Shown piece by piece: positions 6,750 through 7,903 of a stretch of DNA of 7,903 nt. A program made the position numbers and the translations under genes. Each line of letters begins with the position of its first letter. The stretch's first letter is position 1. Source of the DNA: Deltaproteobacteria bacterium (GTDB taxonomy: Bacteria; Desulfobacterota; Desulfobacteria; Desulfobacterales; JAUVGT01). The stretch is taken from the NCBI GenBank assembly GCA_030593645.1, contig JAUVGT010000234.1, forward strand, positions 1-7,903, in the 5' to 3' direction. Below the pieces are notes generated by a model. That model saw only the letters and a list, made by a program, of their open reading frames with translations. It was not told where the DNA came from and did not search any database.

Positions 6750-7903
6750 ATGGATTGTCCTGAATGTGGATCTGAAAATCGCGATAAAGCGAATTATTGT
6801 CATGAATGCGGCGGAGCGTTTAATCGGAGTTGTCTGAGTTGCGGTTTTAAAAATGTTGCAGAAAGTAAATTCTGTGAAAAGTGCGGAACATTATTGAAAA
6901 ATGATGTTCAAGAAATTGATTCCAGCGATGATCCTATCGTATCCTCCGGAAATTTTCTTAATTCCTCCAACGCTCTTTCCATCTATAAATCTAAAGCCGG
7001 TGAACGAAAATTTGTATCCGTTCTTTTTTCCGATCTGTCTGTTTACACATCCGTAAGCAAAAAACTGGATCCCGAAGATGTTAAAGAACTGATGAGCCGG
7101 ATTTTTGGTGAGATTACACGGGTGATATATAAATATGACGGGTTTATCGAAAAGTTCATCGGTGATGCGGTGATGGCCATATTCGGGGGTACCCAGGCTC
7201 ATGAGGATGATCCGGTAAGAGCCATACTGGCCGCCCGGGAGATCCATGATCTTATACCGGAAATCACCCCGGAGATCCAGATGCGGATCAATCATTCCCT
7301 GGCCATGCACACGGGGATCAGCACCGGTTTGGTGGTTACAGGGGCATCCGATAAAGAGAGCGGAGTCCACGGTTTTATCGGTAATACAATCATTGATGCG
7401 TCCAGACTCTGCTCATATGCGGATTCCTGCGATATTATTGTGGACACGGCAACATATGATCGTACAGGAGGTTTTTTCAATTTTCGTAAGAAAGAATTGA
7501 CTTCCAAGCAGATCGGATCCGAATTTTTAAATGTTTACCAGGTCATTTCACAAAAAGTTCGCCCTAAAAAGACGATGCGGTTCCAGGGCCTGAAGGCTGA
7601 TTTAATCGGACGGGAAACAGAAATAGGTGAACTGGGGAAGTCGGTTAACCACCTTAAAGCCGGAGATTGTATTGTTTTTTCAATACAGGGTGAGGCCGGT
7701 ACAGGAAAAAGCCGGCTGGTAGAAGAATTCAGGGATTCATCGATACTTACCAATGTTCAATGGGTTGAGGGGCATGCGTATTCATACTCAAAGAACATGC
7801 CTTATTCACTCCTGATCGATATATTTAACCGCTTCTTTAAAATCAGGGAAGATGATCCGCCGGACAAGGTCAGGGAAAACATCCGACAGTACATAGAGGG
7901 CTT
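6750..7903 (+). CDS. Zinc-ribbon / class III nucleotide cyclase / AAA ATPase protein, partial (3' end outside window)
   Basis: The frame stays open from ATG 6750 to the window edge (384 codons); members of this architecture are commonly around 1000 aa or more. Two CxxC...CxxC zinc ribbons lie at C3/C6/C17/C20 and C28/C31/C42/C45. The class III cyclase homology domain spans about 86-268: metal-binding D95 (VLFSDLS), then EKFIGDAVMAIFG with K135 and D139. At the second catalytic block GNTIIDASRL (211-220) keeps R219, but N212 replaces the usual Asp and I215 replaces the transition-state Asn. The AAA_16-type ATPase starts near LIGRE (285-289), with Walker A GEAGTGKS at 314-321. Such proteins act as cytoplasmic signalling hubs making cAMP or sensing nucleotides; activity here is uncertain. 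The start is chosen because the zinc ribbon begins at once; the ribosome site is weak. G+C rises along the gene. Confidence 0.9.
   Translation, partial: MDCPECGSENRDKANYCHECGGAFNRSCLSCGFKNVAESKFCEKCGTLLKNDVQEIDSSDDPIVSSGNFLNSSNALSIYKSKAGERKFVSVLFSDLSVYTSVSKKLDPEDVKELMSRIFGEITRVIYKYDGFIEKFIGDAVMAIFGGTQAHEDDPVRAILAAREIHDLIPEITPEIQMRINHSLAMHTGISTGLVVTGASDKESGVHGFIGNTIIDASRLCSYADSCDIIVDTATYDRTGGFFNFRKKELTSKQIGSEFLNVYQVISQKVRPKKTMRFQGLKADLIGRETEIGELGKSVNHLKAGDCIVFSIQGEAGTGKSRLVEEFRDSSILTNVQWVEGHAYSYSKNMPYSLLIDIFNRFFKIREDDPPDKVRENIRQYIEG

Noticed and set aside
6891..7507. Long - strand frames (159 aa and 71 aa) and the + strand 84-aa frame at 7246
   Set aside because: All are shadows of the cyclase gene, whose + strand frame from 6750 carries unmistakable zinc-ribbon, cyclase and Walker A motifs.
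1..7903. CRISPR arrays, insertion sequences and rRNA
   Set aside because: No regularly spaced direct repeats, transposase motifs or conserved rRNA segments were seen on either strand.

Overview
The window reads as a piece of an anaerobic bacterial chromosome, most likely a Desulfobacterota (delta-proteobacterial, Desulfobacteraceae-like) organism. That placement is inferred from the gene families: an ATP-dependent activase of the 2-hydroxyacyl-CoA dehydratase / benzoyl-CoA reductase type, and a zinc-ribbon / class III nucleotide cyclase / AAA ATPase signalling protein. Both are common there, but neither is proof. All four confident genes are on the + strand.

Layout. Positions 1-787 hold no gene I can support. 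They contain a large imperfect inverted repeat at the left edge (8-80) and, at 556-602, a sigma70-like promoter whose -10 lies inside a 12-bp-arm palindrome. Positions 788-2002 encode an extended short-chain dehydrogenase/reductase (SDR) of the thioester-reductase-like type. After 62 nt, 2065-4950 encodes a 961-aa protein with two ASKHA ATPase (BcrAD/BadFG/HgdC-type) modules followed by a DUF2229/HgdB-like region. After another 145 nt, 5096-6445 (TTG start, good ribosome site) encodes a 449-aa cysteine-containing protein. It corresponds to the part that, as I recall the family, normally continues in the same ~1400-aa polypeptide. The activase therefore looks split into two genes at a domain linker. 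Positions 6446-6749 hold a 22-bp perfect palindrome, a possible small overlapping ORF and a hairpin/promoter-like stretch. From 6750 to the right edge runs the 5' part (384 codons) of the zinc-ribbon/cyclase/AAA protein. The window cuts it off, so it has no stop here.

How the genes may work together. The SDR and the two activase genes share strand, close spacing and AT-rich composition, and are probably one transcription unit. Family knowledge says HgdC-type activases use ATP to drive a low-potential electron from a [4Fe-4S] cluster into an HgdB-like partner. Both partner types seem to be present here. The SDR could act before or after such a reduction on a thioester or carbonyl, but no substrate can be read from the sequence. 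The cyclase gene is separated by about 300 nt, becomes visibly richer in G+C toward the right edge, and is probably an independent unit. Its cyclase domain carries unusual residues where catalysis and base selection are normally set.
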